Shown one piece after another: positions 27,601 to 35,596 of a stretch of 64,000 bases of DNA. Both the position numbers and the translations under genes were made by a program. Source of the DNA: Curvivirga sp965219885. GTDB lineage: Bacteria; Pseudomonadota; Alphaproteobacteria; UBA8366; Aestuariispiraceae. The DNA lies in assembly GCF_965219885.1 (NCBI RefSeq), contig NZ_CBDCOT010000007.1, forward strand, positions 310,001 through 374,000, given 5' to 3'. The notes below the pieces were generated by a model, which saw nothing but the letters and a program-made list of their open reading frames with translations, did no database searches and was not told where the DNA came from. The stretch's first letter is position 1. Each line of letters starts with the position of its first letter.

Positions 27601-27807
27601 AAATCACGATTGCATGTGGGTAATACATATGTGAACCGTAATCAGATTGGCGCCATCGTTGGTGTTCAACCATTTGGTGGTGAGGGCCTATCAGGTACGG
27701 GACCAAAAGCGGGCGGGCCGCGCTATCTATACCGTTTTGCTGCAGAACGTACCGTAAGCACAGATACGACTGCAGCAGGTGGTAATGCTAGTCTGATGTC
27801 TTTGTAG
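24658..27807 (+). CDS. putA: Bifunctional proline dehydrogenase/L-glutamate-gamma-semialdehyde dehydrogenase PutA
   Basis: PutA oxidises proline to glutamate in two steps, with FAD then NAD, at the membrane. The 1049-aa protein has the PRODH barrel in its first half (GVSVKLSALHPRYEFAK, LVKGAYWDTEIKLAQEQGLDGYPVFT, YAPVGSHEDLLAYLVRRLLENGAN). The P5C dehydrogenase half has ISPWNFPLAIFAGQV, the FTGST loop, ETGGQNAMIVD and the catalytic Cys in SAGQRCSALR. There is no N-terminal RHH DNA-binding domain, so it is not self-regulating and needs the adjacent Lrp regulator. TAAGGAG precedes the ATG. Its 3' end overlaps the convergent glycosyltransferase gene by 20 bp. Confidence 0.97.
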   Translation: MLLRAPLKEATNLRQAIRDAYSMDEEKCVAERLQQAELSSDMKDRIYDRALKLVSKVRKERVKSSGIDAFMHEYELSSEEGVILMCLAEALLRIPDKETADALISDKIGGANWEAHLGKSESSFVNASTWALMLTGRVVQMEESGKGGWASVLKKMVHRSGEPVIRQAVVQAMKILGKQFVMGRNIGEALKRAKEMEKKGYRYSYDMLGEAARTMKDAERYYEEYQNAIHAIGKEANGRGVINSPGVSVKLSALHPRYEFAKTDRVMAEMVPKIAHLCKLAADYDIGLCIDAEEADRLDISLDILEAICQETSIEKWQGLGLAIQAYQKRCVPLVDFLTDLGRRYNRRFMVRLVKGAYWDTEIKLAQEQGLDGYPVFTQKANTDVSYLACAKKLLAAPDAFYPCFATHNAHSLSAIMEIAGSTEFEYQCLHGMGDALYDQVVGFADKEGDAHGRPVRVYAPVGSHEDLLAYLVRRLLENGANSSFVNRIVDETAPISDIIADPIRKVADMPIKAHPKIALPKDMFGDERKNSEGLDIRHPDVISKTSEEMVLAQKEDWFAGPLIGGKDQEGMSQPVLNPANRKEIVGTVQFASASMATRALERALRAQPAWDLTNAVERGRVLNKAADLFEDNGNKLMAIIMKEAGKTLQDAIAELREAVDFLRYYAERAAAEFAEPLQLPGPTGEDNQISLHGRGVFLCISPWNFPLAIFAGQVTAALAAGNAVIAKPAEQTSIIAYEAVKLLLKAGVPGDVLHLLPGEGPTIGTPLLTDPRLGGVAFTGSTETSRLINRMLADRNGPIIPLIAETGGQNAMIVDSSALPEQVTRDVLMSAFQSAGQRCSALRILCVQEDIADKQIEMIKGAMEELSLGDPSILETDIGPVIDDEARKGLMDHVARMKKEAKTLGALDLPKECQDGTFVAPHMFEINSIDQLEKEVFGPILHIVRYKADQLDEVIDAVNATGFGLTLAIHSRIEARIEYIKSRLHVGNTYVNRNQIGAIVGVQPFGGEGLSGTGPKAGGPRYLYRFAAERTVSTDTTAAGGNASLMSL

Positions 27808-28906
27808 ACGATGTTATGCCGGCAACGGCTGAAGCGGGGATTTTTTCTTCTTCAGTTGTTGTTGGCTCTTCGTAATGCTGATCGATAAGCTTTGGATCAA
27901 ATTCATGTAGGTAAGATCGGAATGTTTCCGCACTTGCTTTCCATGAATGTTTTTCTGCAAATTTACGGCAATTTTCTCGATTAAGCTCCAAAGCTTTTAA
28001 GACGGCTGTTTTCAAGTCATGGTCTAAGCAGCCCGCCGTGGGATCTGTGATAACATCTTTAGGTCCCATAACAGGGAAGGCAGCAACAGGTGTGCCGCAT
28101 GCAAGTGCTTCCAGCATGACCAATCCAAAAGTATCCGTCAGGCTAGGGAAGACGAAGGCATCGGCACAATTGTAATAGGAAACCAATTCCTCGCCATGTT
28201 TAGCACCGACAAAGATCACATCAGGATATTTACGTACCAATTCATTCATCATAGGCCCATCACCGACAACGATCTTATTGGCATCAATATCCAGATCAAG
28301 GAAGGCTGCGATATTCTTTTCAACGGCAATACGTCCAACGGATAATAATATGGGCTTACCTTGTTGAATTCTATCTTTGGGGAGTTCTGCTTTCGGGCCC
28401 TGTTTGAAAAGATCAACATCAACACCACGCCCCCAAAGGCATGCATTGTGGAACTTATGCGCGTGCAAGTTTTCAACAACTGTTGGCGTGGGGGCCATAA
28501 CATTGGTTGAATGCTTGTGGAACCAACGCATCATTGGATAAATCCAATTCTCGGGGATGCGAAAACGTGCTTCAACATATTCAGGGAAACGGGTATGAAA
28601 GGCCGTTGTAAAGGGAAGTTTTTTCTTACGGCAATAATTTCTTGCAGCAAGACCTAATGGACCTTCGGTTGCAATATGAATGGCACAAGGCATAAATTCT
28701 TTCACGACTTTCTCAATAGCTTTTGATGTCACTAAGGAAAGACGAATTTCTGGATAAGTCGGGCATGGGACTGTTTTATATGCTTCTGGTGTGATCATAC
28801 GCACATCGTTGCCCATTTTGATTAATTCTTCCTGCATGGAGGATAGAGTTCTTACGACGCCATTGATTTGTGGATACCAAGCGTCGGTAATAATTAATAT
28901 GCGCAT
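27788..28906 (-). CDS. GT4-family glycosyltransferase
   Basis: The 372-aa protein is a GT-B fold transferase. The N-terminal half starts MRILIITDAWYPQINGVVRT; the C-terminal half has SVGRIAVEKNI, VGDGPM and the retaining GT4 motif FVFPSLTDTFGLVMLEALACGTPVAAF. It resembles the alphaproteobacterial group of alpha-mannosyl/glucuronosyl diacylglycerol-type transferases. A phosphoesterase and a divergent lipid kinase sit next to it, so a glycolipid product is plausible but inferred. ATG 28906 begins inside the phosphoesterase gene (13-nt overlap), which indicates translational coupling. Confidence 0.88.
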   Translation of the reverse strand: MRILIITDAWYPQINGVVRTLSSMQEELIKMGNDVRMITPEAYKTVPCPTYPEIRLSLVTSKAIEKVVKEFMPCAIHIATEGPLGLAARNYCRKKKLPFTTAFHTRFPEYVEARFRIPENWIYPMMRWFHKHSTNVMAPTPTVVENLHAHKFHNACLWGRGVDVDLFKQGPKAELPKDRIQQGKPILLSVGRIAVEKNIAAFLDLDIDANKIVVGDGPMMNELVRKYPDVIFVGAKHGEELVSYYNCADAFVFPSLTDTFGLVMLEALACGTPVAAFPVMGPKDVITDPTAGCLDHDLKTAVLKALELNRENCRKFAEKHSWKASAETFRSYLHEFDPKLIDQHYEEPTTTEEEKIPASAVAGITSSTKTSD

Positions 28907-29697
28907 GAAGCTTCTGTCTCTTCTGATTTTATGAATACGGGTTCTGTCGACGTCCATTCAACTAATTCAAGGCGTCCATCCATATGTTCAACAAGGGCGG
29001 AACAACTTTCGACCCAATCTCCGTCATTGCAATAAAGAATACCGTCGATGTCTCGCATTTCCGGATGGTGGATATGACCACAAACCACGCCATCTACCTT
29101 TGCATTTTTTGCAGCTTTTGCGATGGCTTCCTCGTATTCAGCAATAAACTGAACGGCGTTTTTAACTTTAAGTTTCAAATACTGGGATAGAGACCAATAA
29201 GGGCGCCCCATTTTTTCGCGGATCTTATTATACCAATTATTGATCACTAAAAGCATGGTATAGATACCGTCTCCTAGAAGTGCTAACCATTTGGCATATC
29301 TTACCACAACATCAAACTCATCCCCGTGTATCACAAGGAGTTCCTTGCCATCTGCTGTTTTGTGAAAAGCACGTTCTTGAACGTCCACGCCTCCAAAATG
29401 ATGATTTACATATTCACGGGCAAATTCATCATGATTGCCGGGTACATAAATTACCTTTGTGCCTTTACGAACTTTACGAAGGATTTTCTGAACAACATCA
29501 TTGTGGCTTTGTGGCCAATACCAGCTTCGCTTCAAACGCCAACCGTCAATGATATCTCCGACAAGATACAAATAGTCACTTTCATTATGCTTTAGAAAGC
29601 TTAAGAGTTTATCTGCCTGACATCCTTTTGTTCCAAGATGAATGTCAGAAATCCAAATGCTGCGATATTTTGTGACTCTCGGTGTGTTCATCTTCAT
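28894..29697 (-). CDS. Metallophosphoesterase, UDP-2,3-diacylglucosamine diphosphatase-like
   Basis: The 267-aa protein has the calcineurin-like two-metal motifs in order: SDIHLG, VGDIIDGW, GNHDEF, IHGDEFD and GHIHHPEM. It matches the LpxH-related family common beside GT4 transferases in Alphaproteobacteria. The true lipid A LpxH is shorter, so it may cleave a different lipid or nucleotide diphosphate. ATG 29697 follows GAAAGGACG; the longer reading would begin ten residues upstream. It forms a two-gene unit with the overlapping glycosyltransferase. Confidence 0.86.
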   Translation of the reverse strand: MKMNTPRVTKYRSIWISDIHLGTKGCQADKLLSFLKHNESDYLYLVGDIIDGWRLKRSWYWPQSHNDVVQKILRKVRKGTKVIYVPGNHDEFAREYVNHHFGGVDVQERAFHKTADGKELLVIHGDEFDVVVRYAKWLALLGDGIYTMLLVINNWYNKIREKMGRPYWSLSQYLKLKVKNAVQFIAEYEEAIAKAAKNAKVDGVVCGHIHHPEMRDIDGILYCNDGDWVESCSALVEHMDGRLELVEWTSTEPVFIKSEETEASCAY

Positions 29698-29863
29698 AAC
29701 GCGTCCTTTCAAACGAACTTGGATCAAACCGAATCAGTTCCTCGAATCTTTGTGGTCGAAACCTAGGGGCGCTTTGTTAAGATTTTGCGTCAAACCGCAA
29801 ATTTCATAGGGTTGAAACGGAATTGTAACGAAATCTTAAAACAAATCTTGGCATAGCTTGTTT

Positions 29864-30757
29864 ATGAAAAGACGTATTCTAATTATTCATAACCCGATTG
29901 CGGGACGGCCTCTCATTACCCGTTGGCGTGAGAGTAAGATGCTAAAATTATTGCATCTTCTTACTGAACGCGGACATGAGGTTTCCATGATCCTGACAGA
30001 ACGTGCAGGACATGCTGAAAAGCTTGCCTATGAAGCAGAGGATATTGATGTCATTGTTGCAGCAGGAGGGGATGGTACGATTAATGAAATCGTAAATGGC
30101 TTGTGTCAGCGTGATGAAGCAAAACTTGGACCGAGCATTGCTGTTCTGCCAATGGGAACAGCCAATGTCTTGGCATGGGAACTTGGGCTGCCCAGCGATT
30201 TGAAAAAGATTATAAATATCATCGAGGCGGGACGTTCCAAAAAAGTTTATCCGGGGTTAGCTGATGATCGTCGATTTTTATTGATGGCAAGTAGTGGGTT
30301 GGATTCAAGAGTGGTGAATGTCGTTAATTCAGGACTGAAGCGTTTTATTGGGGGGGCGGCATATGTGGTTGCTGCGTTTACGGTTCTGAAACAAAAGCCA
30401 CCATTTATTCGTGTTCGGGTAAACGGACAAAGATTAGTAGCTAATACTGTTATTGTAACTAGAGCTGCAAGATACGGAGGGCCATTTGTTGTCGCACCTG
30501 ATGCGGATATAAGTTCTGATGACCTTTATGTAATCTTGTTACCATTATACGGATATTGTGCCGCATTATGTTACGGCGTGAACTTGGCGCTGGGTAGATT
30601 ACACCTATCGCGGGATGTGACTGTTTTAAAAACAAATGAAGTTCAATTTGAAACGGCCAAAGAAAGTGACATCCAAATGGATGGGGACGGCCCATTCATT
30701 ATGCCGATGAATGTAACCGTTGATCAACGTAGTGTTGGTATATTGGTGTCTTCCTGA
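29864..30757 (+). CDS. Diacylglycerol kinase family lipid kinase
   Basis: The 297-aa protein has the DAGK catalytic domain: ILIIHNPIAGRP, then AGGDGTINEIVNGL for nucleotide binding, and LPMGTANVLAWELGLP. Residues 130-290 form the C-terminal beta-sandwich with the final QMDGDGP motif. Members phosphorylate diacylglycerol or related lipids at the membrane. ATG 29864 is preferred over an upstream TTG; no strong ribosome site is seen for either. Divergent from the phosphoesterase/glycosyltransferase pair, which suggests a shared lipid-modification role. Confidence 0.88.
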   Translation: MKRRILIIHNPIAGRPLITRWRESKMLKLLHLLTERGHEVSMILTERAGHAEKLAYEAEDIDVIVAAGGDGTINEIVNGLCQRDEAKLGPSIAVLPMGTANVLAWELGLPSDLKKIINIIEAGRSKKVYPGLADDRRFLLMASSGLDSRVVNVVNSGLKRFIGGAAYVVAAFTVLKQKPPFIRVRVNGQRLVANTVIVTRAARYGGPFVVAPDADISSDDLYVILLPLYGYCAALCYGVNLALGRLHLSRDVTVLKTNEVQFETAKESDIQMDGDGPFIMPMNVTVDQRSVGILVSS

Positions 30758-30805
30758 CAGTTTTGTGATTTGATTTTTTAGTCAGTTTTCCGTTTAGTTT
30801 TATTT

Positions 30806-31273
30806 ATGATGAAACGGGCCTCTTTGATATTCTCATTAATCGCAGGGATGTTTGCGGCGATGCAAATCTCTACTGCTTTCGCACTTGATCCAGTTCATAC
30901 AGGATTTTTTAGTGACACTGCTATAGAAGGTTATGACCCTTTATCATATCACGATAAAGGACAGGAAGAGGCAGGTGCTGAAGAGTTTAGTTATAAGTGG
31001 AATGGCGCTATTTGGCATTTTACATCCCAAGAAGGTCGGGACGCATTTATCAAAGACCCCAAACTATATGCCCCTCAATATGGTGGATACTGCTCTAATC
31101 AAATGAGCTTAGGTAATATTCATGGCGGTGATCCACAGGTTTGGTTGATCCATAAAAAGAAGCTATACTTGTTTGGTGCGAATGTCGGAAAAAAGCGCTG
31201 GCAGAGTAATGATCTTGACGAAATGGTCCAAGCTGCCGATGCTCATTGGGATAAAGTAAAACCAATAGAATAG
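30806..31273 (+). CDS. Exported YHS-domain protein
   Basis: The 155-aa protein has a signal peptide (KRASLIFSLIAGMFAAMQIS then AFA) with cleavage expected near residue 26. The mature part carries a YHS-type domain: IEGYDPLSYHDKG, then YKWNGAIWHFTSQEGRDAFIKDP and YAPQYGGYCSNQMS. YHS domains are small folds linked to metal binding in other contexts; the function of this periplasmic group is unknown. It precedes the MscS channel by about 45 bp and may be in the same operon. Confidence 0.85.
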   Translation: MMKRASLIFSLIAGMFAAMQISTAFALDPVHTGFFSDTAIEGYDPLSYHDKGQEEAGAEEFSYKWNGAIWHFTSQEGRDAFIKDPKLYAPQYGGYCSNQMSLGNIHGGDPQVWLIHKKKLYLFGANVGKKRWQSNDLDEMVQAADAHWDKVKPIE

Positions 31274-31317
31274 ATATAATTTTCAACAGGTGAAGATTTC
31301 ATCTTAAGGGGATGGGT

Positions 31318-33336
31318 ATGGAAACCACTTTCGGAACCGAGTTGCGTAATCGATTGTGGGAGCTTTTTTATGAGCTTCCAGTCTTTCAAGAACAGGTGCT
31401 ATTTGCATTAAGAGAAGCAACAACAGCAGGAGATATGTCTTGGTTGTTTCCAACTCTAGCTTTGGCCTTGTTATATTTTGGTATCGGATTGCTTGGATTA
31501 CGTTTTGTAAATAATTGGGCACGCAATCAGTTTGCACATTTTTTTAAAGACGAACCAAAAGACGTTAGTGAAAAATTATCTTTCTTGTGGTTCCGCGGAT
31601 TTATGCAAGCAATTGCAACCGGCGTTGCATTTGTAATCGCGACGCTACTGGCTTATCTGACGAATGATTCCGGTGGGGCGGAACTAACTACTCAGTTAGC
31701 GGTTATATCCATCGGTAGTAGTGTCGTTCTCGTACATTATATTTTCTATAACTTATCGGGGCTCGATGTACCTGAATATAGAGCTTTGCCTATGAATGAT
31801 GAGCAGGCACGAGGTTTTTATCGTGACTTTACTTTTTTGATTTCGTTCGGCATCGCAACGGTTCAGATATGCTTCTGGCTGGGTGACATTGGTGTTCACA
31901 GTCAATCCTATAAACTGATCCTTCTGATTGGAACCACCATCATTGTTGTCGCGACATCGGCATTGGTAATTTATCGTTCACGAAAAATACGAGTGTTTCT
32001 TCGATCTTTAAGTAAGGAAGATAAACCCGGTCCACTTTTGGAAGTTATCAGCCGTATCTGGCATTTGCTTGTCATTTTTTACGTTTTGGCGGCTTGGGCA
32101 AAAGTATCCGTTAGTTTGCTGATGGGATGGCCTACGGGTATTGCTTTGGCTTTATCGCCGTTTTTCTGGGCGTATCTAAGTTTGGCGGTCTATGGATTGT
32201 TGCTCATCGTCATTGAAAGGATATTTGCCAAGTTAGAACAACAACATGAGCAAGTTGAAGATATTGCTGAAAGCGTATTACAAGCGGATCGCAAAAGTTT
32301 AAAAGCATTATGTATCAAAGGTGCACGGATCATTGTATCTGTTGTTTTCTTGGGGATCGTATTGCGTGCTTGGGGGCTTGATCCATTAGCTGAAGATGGA
32401 ATGGTTGTTGAGTTCTTTGATATTCTTATCGTCCTGTTTTTTGCTTATATGGTTTATGAAGCGATCAAAATTACAATTGATAATAAGATTGCTGATGAGC
32501 TTGGTGACGTCACTGAACCTGAACCCGGAGATGAGGGGGGCGGTGCCAGTGCAGCTTCCCGTCTAGCCACGTTATTACCGATGTTTAGAAACGCCTTATT
32601 GTTCACAGTTCTTGTGATCTCAGGAATGATTGTCTTATCTGAAATGGGCGTTGATGTTGCACCATTATTTGCAGGTGCCGGGGTTGTCGGTCTGGCTGTG
32701 GGATTTGGTGCTCAAACGTTGATCCGAGACATTTTCTCTGGTGCTTTCTTCTTAATTGATGATGCGTTCCGTAAAGGAGAATATATCGATCTCGGTACTG
32801 TTAAAGGGACTGTTGAACGTATCTCAATCCGATCCTTGCAATTACGTCACCACCTAGGCGCTTTACATACTATTCCATTTGGCGAAATTTTACATCTAAC
32901 GAACTATTCACGCGATTGGGTAATGATGAAGCTTACCTTGCGCGTAACTTATGACACGGATGTGGAGAAGGTTCGGAAACTCATCAAAAAGCTGGGGCAG
33001 CAGCTGTTGGAACACCCAGAAGTCGGAGCCTCTTTCCTTCAACCGCTAAAATCGCAAGGTGTCTACAAGATGGAAGATTCTGCGATGATTCTGCGTGTGA
33101 AATTTATGACCAAGCCGGGGGAGCAATTTGTCGCGCGTAAACTGGTTTATTCGCAAATCCGGGAATTATTTGCAAAAGAAGGTATTAAGTTTGCCCATCG
33201 TGAAGTTACCGTGCGCTTGGCGGGCGATGATGGAAAAAATATAGACGCAGATAATCTGTCTGAAGAGGATAAAAAGGCTATTGCAGGTGCGGTTTTACCA
33301 CCAGATGAAAATACGCCCGCAACATCAAAAACTTAA
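31318..33336 (+). CDS. Large MscS-family mechanosensitive channel
   Basis: The 672-aa protein has about ten membrane helices, then the conserved MscS pore and cytoplasmic domain. The pore helix is GAGVVGLAVGFGAQTLIRDIFSGAFFL, followed by the beta-domain FRKGEYIDLGTVKGTVERISIRS and HTIPFGEILHLTNYSRDW. E. coli MscS has only 286 residues, so this belongs to the long-N-terminus group (MscK/YbdG-like). It would release solutes on osmotic downshock, which fits the ectoine/proline genes nearby. ATG 31318 has AAGGGG 6 nt upstream; ATG 31312 is too close. Confidence 0.92.
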   Translation: METTFGTELRNRLWELFYELPVFQEQVLFALREATTAGDMSWLFPTLALALLYFGIGLLGLRFVNNWARNQFAHFFKDEPKDVSEKLSFLWFRGFMQAIATGVAFVIATLLAYLTNDSGGAELTTQLAVISIGSSVVLVHYIFYNLSGLDVPEYRALPMNDEQARGFYRDFTFLISFGIATVQICFWLGDIGVHSQSYKLILLIGTTIIVVATSALVIYRSRKIRVFLRSLSKEDKPGPLLEVISRIWHLLVIFYVLAAWAKVSVSLLMGWPTGIALALSPFFWAYLSLAVYGLLLIVIERIFAKLEQQHEQVEDIAESVLQADRKSLKALCIKGARIIVSVVFLGIVLRAWGLDPLAEDGMVVEFFDILIVLFFAYMVYEAIKITIDNKIADELGDVTEPEPGDEGGGASAASRLATLLPMFRNALLFTVLVISGMIVLSEMGVDVAPLFAGAGVVGLAVGFGAQTLIRDIFSGAFFLIDDAFRKGEYIDLGTVKGTVERISIRSLQLRHHLGALHTIPFGEILHLTNYSRDWVMMKLTLRVTYDTDVEKVRKLIKKLGQQLLEHPEVGASFLQPLKSQGVYKMEDSAMILRVKFMTKPGEQFVARKLVYSQIRELFAKEGIKFAHREVTVRLAGDDGKNIDADNLSEEDKKAIAGAVLPPDENTPATSKT

Positions 33337-33359
33337 ACTGAAAAATATTCTTAATTTAG

Positions 33360-33393
33360 GGCTTCGAAATTATCTGGATTTCGGAGCCTTTTT
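33360..33393 (+). terminator. Intrinsic terminator after the MscS gene
   Basis: Eleven-bp stem with one G-U pair (GGCTTCGAAAT at 33360-33370 with ATTTCGGAGCC at 33378-33388) followed by TTTTT. Confidence 0.85.
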
Positions 33394-33400
33394 CTATGCA

Positions 33401-33441
33401 GTTAAGAGTGGTTATTAACATAATTAAGAACGACTCTTAAC
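33401..33441. promoter_or_regulatory. Inverted repeat upstream of the SUF operon
   Basis: Perfect 9-bp arms GTTAAGAGT (33401-33409) and ACTCTTAAC (33433-33441) with a 23-bp AT-rich spacer, just upstream of the predicted suf promoter. It may be a regulator site. Confidence 0.4.
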
Positions 33442-33465
33442 ATTGATGTAAATCAATTTTTTCCC

Positions 33466-33493
33466 TTGAAAAAGTCGAAAAAAGGCGTAAATA
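33466..33493 (+). promoter_or_regulatory. Candidate promoter of the SUF operon
   Basis: TTGAAA (33466-33471) and TAAATA (33488-33493) with a 16-bp spacer. The first gene starts 45 bp downstream. Confidence 0.4.
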
Positions 33494-33501
33494 AGCAATC
33501 A

Positions 33502-33517
33502 GGACTAATTTAGTACG
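33502..33517. promoter_or_regulatory. Candidate Rrf2 (SUF regulator) operator
   Basis: GGACTAATTTAGTACGG contains a near-palindrome ACTAATTTAGT (33504-33514) right after the predicted -10 box and before the Rrf2 regulator gene. Its position suits autorepression by the [2Fe-2S] regulator. Consensus agreement was not computed. Confidence 0.4.
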
Positions 33518-33537
33518 GTTTCAAGTTAGAGGCTAGT

Positions 33538-34044
33538 GTGTTTCGTTTAAGCAAGCTTACAGATTACGGTGTGATCGTCCTTGGTCAGATGGCTGATCTT
33601 CAGGGTGAAAACACAACTGCGCCTGATTTGGCTGAGGTTACAAACTTACCTCAACCGACTGTCGCAAAGATTCTGAAGCTGTTGGCGAAAGCTGATGTGA
33701 TTGTGTCTACACGGGGTGCTGGCGGCGGCTATGCGCTGGAACGTTCTGCGGAACAGGTAAGTGTTGCTGAGGTTATCGCAGCGCTGGACGGGCCGGTGGC
33801 TTTGACAGCTTGTGTTGATGGGGCTGAAGGTGCCTGTGATGTGGAGGATCTTTGTCCGATGCGTGGGCGTTGGGACCCGATCAATATGGCAGTTAAGGCC
33901 GCATTAGAATCTGTCTCTTTAGCAGATATTAATAAAGATGCAGGCATACCTGATTTCATAAATATGAAGCCACTTTCAACTGGACTGAAAAATAGTCAAA
34001 AACAAAAAGCAGATCAATCTGCATTAGCGAAGGATCAAGGATAA
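33538..34044 (+). CDS. Rrf2-family SUF system regulator
   Basis: The 168-aa winged-helix regulator has FRLSKLTDYGVIVLGQMADL, then PQPTVAKILKLLAKADVIVSTRGAGGGYAL, and three cysteines in ACVDGAEGACDVEDLCPM that would bind a [2Fe-2S] cluster as in IscR. It belongs to the TIGR02944-type SUF regulators. It starts at GTG after AGAGG and overlaps sufB by one base (TAATG), so it is translationally coupled to the operon. It probably represses suf genes when clusters are plentiful (known for the family). Confidence 0.92.
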   Translation: MFRLSKLTDYGVIVLGQMADLQGENTTAPDLAEVTNLPQPTVAKILKLLAKADVIVSTRGAGGGYALERSAEQVSVAEVIAALDGPVALTACVDGAEGACDVEDLCPMRGRWDPINMAVKAALESVSLADINKDAGIPDFINMKPLSTGLKNSQKQKADQSALAKDQG

Positions 34045-35525
34045 TGGCGGCCACAACGGAAACCATTGAAAAAGTAAAAGATATCGATGCTGGTGGTGAC
34101 AAATATAAATATGGATTTGTCACAGAAATCGAAATGGAACGCGCACCCAAGGGGTTAAGCGAAGAAGTTATTCGCTTTATTTCTGCGAAGAAAGAGGAAC
34201 CTGAATGGTTGCTTGAAAAGCGTCTTGAGGCATATGACCATTGGAAAACAATGGAAGATCCGGACTGGGCAAAGCTGGAAGTGCCACCAATCGACTATAA
34301 TGGTATCTACTATTATGCTGCGCCTAAATCAGACGCGGATAAACCAAAATCCTTGGATGAAGTTGATCCTAAGTTACTTGAAACATATGAGAAGCTTGGC
34401 ATTCCGTTGAAAGAACAAGAAGTTCTTGCCGGTGTTGTTGGATCGCCAAAAGTAGCTGTGGATGCGGTGTTTGACTCTGTATCCGTTGCGACCACCTATA
34501 AGAAGACTTTGGAAGAAAAAGGGATTGTTTTCTGTTCAATCTCAGAAGCTGTAAAAACACATCCTGAGTTGGTTAAAAAATATCTAGGGTCTGTTGTACC
34601 TCATACAGACAACAAACATGCATGTTTGAATAGTGCTGTGTTTACGGATGGGTCGTTTGTTTATATTCCTAAAGGCGTTCATTGCCCGATGGAGTTATCC
34701 ACCTATTTCCGGATTAACGCAGAAGAAACAGGTCAGTTTGAACGTACATTGATTGTTGCCGATGATAATTCTTATGTAAGTTATTTGGAAGGCTGTACAG
34801 CACCCCAACGTGATGAAAACCAGCTTCACGCGGCAATTGTTGAGATTGTTGTTTTAAATGATGCGGAAGTTAAATATTCCACCGTTCAAAACTGGTATCC
34901 CGGTGATGAAGACGGCAAAGGTGGTATTTATAACTTTGTAACCAAACGTGCGGCATGTCGTGGTACGAATTCCAAAGTAAGCTGGACGCAAGTTGAAACT
35001 GGTTCTGCGATTACGTGGAAATATCCAAGTTGTATCCTACAGGGCGATGGTTCTATCGGTGAATTCTATTCAGTTGCCATTACAAACAATATGCAGCAAG
35101 CCGATACAGGCACCAAGATGATCCACTTGGGTAAAAATACAAAATCCAAAATTATCTCCAAAGGTATTTCTGCAGGTAAATCTGATCAAACATATCGTGG
35201 TTTGGTACGCGTGTCGCCGCGTGCGCAAGGTGCTGTGAATTATACCCAATGTGATAGTTTGCTGGTTGGTTCTAATTGTGGTGCCCATACAGTTCCTTAC
35301 ATCGAAAGCAAAAACCCAAGTGCGAAACTGGAACATGAAGCAACCACCTCTAAAATTAGTGAGGATCAGCTTTTCTATTGCCTGCAACGCGGCATGGATG
35401 AAGAAGAAGCTGTTTCATTAATTGTGAACGGTTTCTGTAAAGAAGTAATGCAAACCCTACCTATGGAATTTGCCGTGGAAGCACAAAAACTGATCGGTAT
35501 TTCCTTGGAAGGAAGTGTGGGGTAG
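34044..35525 (+). CDS. sufB: SufB, Fe-S cluster assembly scaffold
   Basis: SufB builds Fe-S clusters with SufC and SufD. The 493-aa protein shows IPKGVHCPMELSTYFRIN, EGCTAPQRDENQLHAAIVEI, and the C-terminal QCDSLLVGSNCGAHTVPYIESKNP with the Cys known to receive sulfur, followed by AKLEHEATTSKISEDQLFY. It is normal in length. It is the first structural gene after the Rrf2 regulator. Its stop lies inside a hairpin at 35516-35545. Confidence 0.97.
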   Translation: MAATTETIEKVKDIDAGGDKYKYGFVTEIEMERAPKGLSEEVIRFISAKKEEPEWLLEKRLEAYDHWKTMEDPDWAKLEVPPIDYNGIYYYAAPKSDADKPKSLDEVDPKLLETYEKLGIPLKEQEVLAGVVGSPKVAVDAVFDSVSVATTYKKTLEEKGIVFCSISEAVKTHPELVKKYLGSVVPHTDNKHACLNSAVFTDGSFVYIPKGVHCPMELSTYFRINAEETGQFERTLIVADDNSYVSYLEGCTAPQRDENQLHAAIVEIVVLNDAEVKYSTVQNWYPGDEDGKGGIYNFVTKRAACRGTNSKVSWTQVETGSAITWKYPSCILQGDGSIGEFYSVAITNNMQQADTGTKMIHLGKNTKSKIISKGISAGKSDQTYRGLVRVSPRAQGAVNYTQCDSLLVGSNCGAHTVPYIESKNPSAKLEHEATTSKISEDQLFYCLQRGMDEEEAVSLIVNGFCKEVMQTLPMEFAVEAQKLIGISLEGSVG

Positions 35526-35545
35526 TTGGCTAAAACCACCCCACA
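35516..35545 (+). other. Intercistronic hairpin between sufB and sufC
   Basis: TGTGGGGTAGTT (35516-35527) pairs with AACCACCCCACA (35534-35545) with one mismatch and a 6-nt loop. It includes the sufB stop codon and lacks a T run, so it is more likely an mRNA stabiliser or processing site than a terminator. Confidence 0.6.
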
Positions 35546-35596
35546 ATTTGAGAATTTATTGAAGCGATAGCTAACAGCTAAATCAGGATTAAAAAT

